DNA of 57,952 nucleotides from an uncultured Pedosphaera sp. GTDB taxonomy: Bacteria > Verrucomicrobiota > Verrucomicrobiia > Limisphaerales > Pedosphaeraceae. The stretch is from contig CAIYZC010000484.1 of NCBI GenBank assembly GCA_903930565.1, positions 1 through 57,952 on the forward strand. Reading direction: 5' to 3'. Position 1 is the first letter of the stretch. The number at the start of each line of letters is the position of its first letter. The translations under genes and the position numbers were made by a program. The notes under the pieces were generated by a model. The model had not been told where the DNA came from, did not search any database, and saw only the letters and a list, made by a program, of their open reading frames with translations. Of the stretch, positions 55,224 through 57,952 are shown piece by piece.

Positions 55224-57080
55224 TTACTTCGTCCCGTATTTGTTGGCGAGCCACTGCAGGGCGGAAGCTTCGCCGAAAACCATCAATCGATTGTTAAAAC
55301 TGAGCCAATCCTGATCGGACATGATTTCCATCATCGGGCCGGTCTGCAACGTGAGTTCGCGCAGCGAGGCTCTTTCCGCCCGCAGTTGATTGAGCCGATC
55401 CTGAACGGTGGCTCCGCCGGCGCCATAGGCGGTTTCGGGACTCATGCCATTGAGGGCCATGGTTTCGATTTGCATGCCCACCAACTGGCTCGCCAGTTGT
55501 TCGCTGGAGCCATTGCTGTACCCTTGGCCCAGAATGGCCGCAATTTGCAGCGTGGCCTGGGCGGAGGAGGCATCACCGGACTGGCGGTAGGAAGCCGCCA
55601 AGTTCACCATTTCCTGACCCAACTGCCGGAGATCCGCGAGCTGCGGCAGGGCCAATCCGGTCGTGGCGAGGGTTTTGGCGTCCGCCGGCGGGTAGCCCGC
55701 CGCGAGATAGGCCTCCTCGGCATTCTGCACAAAATCCCGCGAGTAATCTTGGAAGCGTTGTTTGCCGGAGGCGGCGATGAGTTCCTGCACCGCCTCGTCG
55801 GTGCTGCCCGCGGCGAAATAGTTGAGGGCGGAAAGATGGTTGGCGAGGGCGTTGTCCGGGTCCGCCTTTTTAAATTCGTCCAACCACTTGCGGCGTTCTT
55901 CCGGTGGCAGATCCTGGTTGACCGCCGCGGCGAAATCCACTTGCGGGTCGGTGGGATATTTCCGCAACGCCTCCTGCAGCAATGCCCGATCACCCGTGGT
56001 CCGGAAAGCCGCCAGGAGACTGCCGGCGTTGCGCCCGTTCGCCCGCAGATACGGATCCACTTGCGCCGCCGTCAGGCGGAGGTCACTGCCCGCCTTCAAC
56101 AACCGGGAGAATAGGCTGCCGGTGGGCAACTCCTCCGGCGGTGCGCCCGTGGGGGGCGCCGGCGGCGCCAGATTGCGCGGCGCCGGCAAATGCGGCCGGG
56201 CGCCGGTCAACCCGGTGCGACGGGAGAGACCGGAGTTCTCGGCTCGCAATTCCGCCAGCTCCCCCCGCAGGGAGGCGTTTTCACGGACCAAACGGGTCCG
56301 TCCCGGTTGTTGCGTGAGGAGTGCGACCGACAGCCCGGCAACCACCAGCGCGCCCAGTCCCATTTTGAGTTTGGTCCATGCCATAAATTTAATTCCCCCT
56401 TGGATTGCCGTCCAAGTGGTCGTGCCCGACGCCGCGCCCGCGGTCAGGCCGGCGGCGAGCACGGACTTGGCCAGGAGCGGCGGCGCGGCCTGCACGGCGT
56501 GGGCGGAAATGGTCGCCAGCACCACCGTGGTGGACACCACCACGCCGCGCTTCATAAAGTACTGCCGCAACTTTTCCACGGCGCGCTGAACCCGCTTCTT
56601 GGCGGCCTCCTCGCTCGTCCCGAAGGCCGCTCCGACGTCCTGCAGGTTCTTGCCATCAAAGAACCGCAAGACCACTGCGTGACGATCCTTCACACTCAGG
56701 CGGTCCATGGCCTCATCCAACAGGGGCGCAATTTGCGCCCACGCATCCGGTTCGGTGGTGTCGAGCATGGTTTGCTGGTGGGCTGCGCCTTCCCGCCGGG
56801 CGCGTCGGATTTCACTCTTGAGCAAGGTCAGCGCGCTGCGCCGGGCCGTTTCATAAAACCAGCCCGAGAGGATCACCCCGGGACCCAAGGCCCGCGCTTT
56901 CGTCGCGAAAATCACGAAGACCGTCTGGGTGATTTCCTCCGCGTGATTCGGATTGCGGGCGTGGCGCAACGCCACCGAGTAAACCTTGTGGATGTGCCGC
57001 TGAACGAGCGCGGCAAAGGCTTCCCCGGAACCGCGTTCGACGTATTCGCGCAACAAAGCGAGATCATCCAATTCCTGCAT
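55224..57080 (-). CDS. ECF sigma factor fused to membrane segments and a large C-terminal helical domain
   Basis: The protein has 618 residues, about three times the usual ECF length. Sigma region 2 is at about 12-85 (GEAFAALVQRHIHKVYSVAL, HAEEITQTVFVIFATKA) and region 4 at about 120-175 (RLSVKDRHAVVLRFFDGKNL, TSEEAAKKRVQRAVEKL). Hydrophobic segments follow at about 178-198 and 240-256. A short coiled coil (about 264-285, RENASLRGELAELRAENSGL) and a Pro-rich linker lead to an alpha-helical domain (about 325-618) rich in paired helices. A sigma factor tied to the membrane by its own C-terminus suggests an in-built anti-sigma or sensor. This architecture is common, but little characterised, in verrucomicrobial genomes. 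Confidence 0.88.
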   Translation of the reverse strand: MQELDDLALLREYVERGSGEAFAALVQRHIHKVYSVALRHARNPNHAEEITQTVFVIFATKARALGPGVILSGWFYETARRSALTLLKSEIRRARREGAAHQQTMLDTTEPDAWAQIAPLLDEAMDRLSVKDRHAVVLRFFDGKNLQDVGAAFGTSEEAAKKRVQRAVEKLRQYFMKRGVVVSTTVVLATISAHAVQAAPPLLAKSVLAAGLTAGAASGTTTWTAIQGGIKFMAWTKLKMGLGALVVAGLSVALLTQQPGRTRLVRENASLRGELAELRAENSGLSRRTGLTGARPHLPAPRNLAPPAPPTGAPPEELPTGSLFSRLLKAGSDLRLTAAQVDPYLRANGRNAGSLLAAFRTTGDRALLQEALRKYPTDPQVDFAAAVNQDLPPEERRKWLDEFKKADPDNALANHLSALNYFAAGSTDEAVQELIAASGKQRFQDYSRDFVQNAEEAYLAAGYPPADAKTLATTGLALPQLADLRQLGQEMVNLAASYRQSGDASSAQATLQIAAILGQGYSNGSSEQLASQLVGMQIETMALNGMSPETAYGAGGATVQDRLNQLRAERASLRELTLQTGPMMEIMSDQDWLSFNNRLMVFGEASALQWLANKYGTK

Positions 57081-57952
57081 CTACATAGAAATGCCGAAGA
57101 ACGGGAAAAGGGGACACTTTTTTATTGCCCCCCCGGGTCCGAATACCCGCGCGGCCTGCACGAGGACGAACGGGAAGCGGAGAACCCTGAGAGTTGTGGC
57201 GTGCGGTGGCGAGGTACGCGAAGACGCCGCTCAAGGCGGCTACTACTACGGGATCCGGTCCACGCATCCTCCCGTCGCGCCGGCGGCGGGCGAACCGTGG
57301 ATTTTCGAGCCCGCCACAGAATGCGCCACTTCCGCTCCGGGCGCTTGGGCGACCGGGCCCCACCCGTCCGCGCGACAGCGGAACTTCCTTCCGCACTCCA
57401 AACCGCGGCCGCGCGGCCCGTGCCCGGGAACCGACCACGCGGATTGGCGTGCTTTGTCCAGAGCCGCTTTCGGGGCCAACACCCCAAGCCGATCCTGGCT
57501 ACAGTGCGGGGTGGGGGGTGGACTCGTTGGGGCGGGAAGATTCACGTCGAAGAAGGTCGCCGGTGGGAACGTGAGCCCATGTTTGCGGCCTGATATCAAG
57601 CTGGTGCATCGGCGCCGGCGGTCCACCGACCACTGGCCCCCCAAGCCCTACCCCCAACGGCCATGCTGCATAAGCCAAACCGCCACCGTATGGAACGTAG
57701 GAAACCACTCGCAACGCGCCAGTGGCCTGAGACCGGGGCCTCGGCACCGCAGCGTGCAGTTTCGACCGCACGCTTCGAACATTCGCCCGGGCCGGGCGGT
57801 GTTTGTTATTTCGGGTCTATAGCACAATCTGTGGGTAGAACTGAGGGGAATCCCGGGTCAAGGCAAGCGTCGGTGCCGAATGTTGTAGGGCTTGATAACA
57901 GCAACCCGCTTCCGGTACGTGGCGGGTGGGGCGGCGGGTTCAACGCAGGCGC
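57081..57952. other. Right-edge region without a supported gene
   Basis: This 872-bp stretch should hold the promoter of the minus-strand sigma-fusion gene close to 57081-57250. Overlapping frames on both strands are Arg/Pro/Gly-rich and lack domains or plausible starts. A minus-strand frame runs from the window edge to a stop near 57806 without a recognisable motif; I cannot tell whether it is the end of a gene. Confidence 0.4.

Noticed and set aside
57091-57822. 243-codon plus-strand frame near the right edge
   Set aside because: It lacks a domain, has a basic low-complexity translation, and starts inside the probable promoter region of the sigma-fusion gene.

Overview
The window looks like a chromosomal segment of a high-GC, Gram-negative bacterium of the Verrucomicrobiota (Pedosphaera/Limisphaera-like). 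This is an inference from gene content: a prepilin-like secreted protein, a propeller-type hybrid sensor with NarL regulators, a DUF4331 protein, an ECF sigma factor fused to a membrane anchor, many exported beta-rich proteins with a shared C-terminal tail, and hairpin-rich non-coding stretches. No rRNA, tRNA, CRISPR array or intact insertion sequence was recognised.

Layout. The left edge (1-852, minus) cuts a rhamnogalacturonan acetylesterase-like gene. An exported Ig/discoidin protein follows (1682-4975) with a clear terminator, then about 1.1 kb of hairpin-rich non-coding DNA. Positions 6131-9964 hold a phosphatase-cytochrome fusion, a GT1 glycosyltransferase and a conserved unknown. Positions 9972-15614 form a regulatory unit: an ECF sigma factor with a ChrR-like cupin anti-sigma on the minus strand, and divergently a DUF4331 protein, a TPR protein and a HupE/UreJ-like membrane protein. 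Two matching ECF-type promoter sites (GCATCCAAA-N13-CGTT) point outward from the shared intergenic region, one towards each operon. This predicts autoregulation and direct control of the DUF4331 operon.

Positions 15663-17134 carry a pseudopilin-like gene and the tail of a decayed beta-helix protein. Positions 17287-21621 hold a propeller sensor kinase, a NarL-type regulator and a receiver-only regulator. Directly downstream is the dominant feature: one uninterrupted 24.3-kb gene (21740-46015) for an exported protein of 8,091 residues. It has ten tandem beta-helix modules separated by Ig-like domains, then FG-GAP, cadherin/VCBS-like, Pmp-like, FN3, Big_2 and LamG-like domains. A 34-bp partially conserved motif (CCTACTCA...CCATG) occurs upstream of both the receiver-only gene and the giant gene, suggesting that the two-component system controls the giant protein.

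The right part (46147-57080) carries an exported two-repeat protein, small stress-type proteins (CsbD, DUF3309-like), a HEAT-like gene broken by a TAG codon, DUF1579, YihY/BrkB and DUF748 proteins, an exported truncated-haemoglobin lipoprotein, and a minus-strand pair of a membrane-anchored ECF sigma factor with a coiled-coil partner. The last 0.87 kb has no gene I can support.
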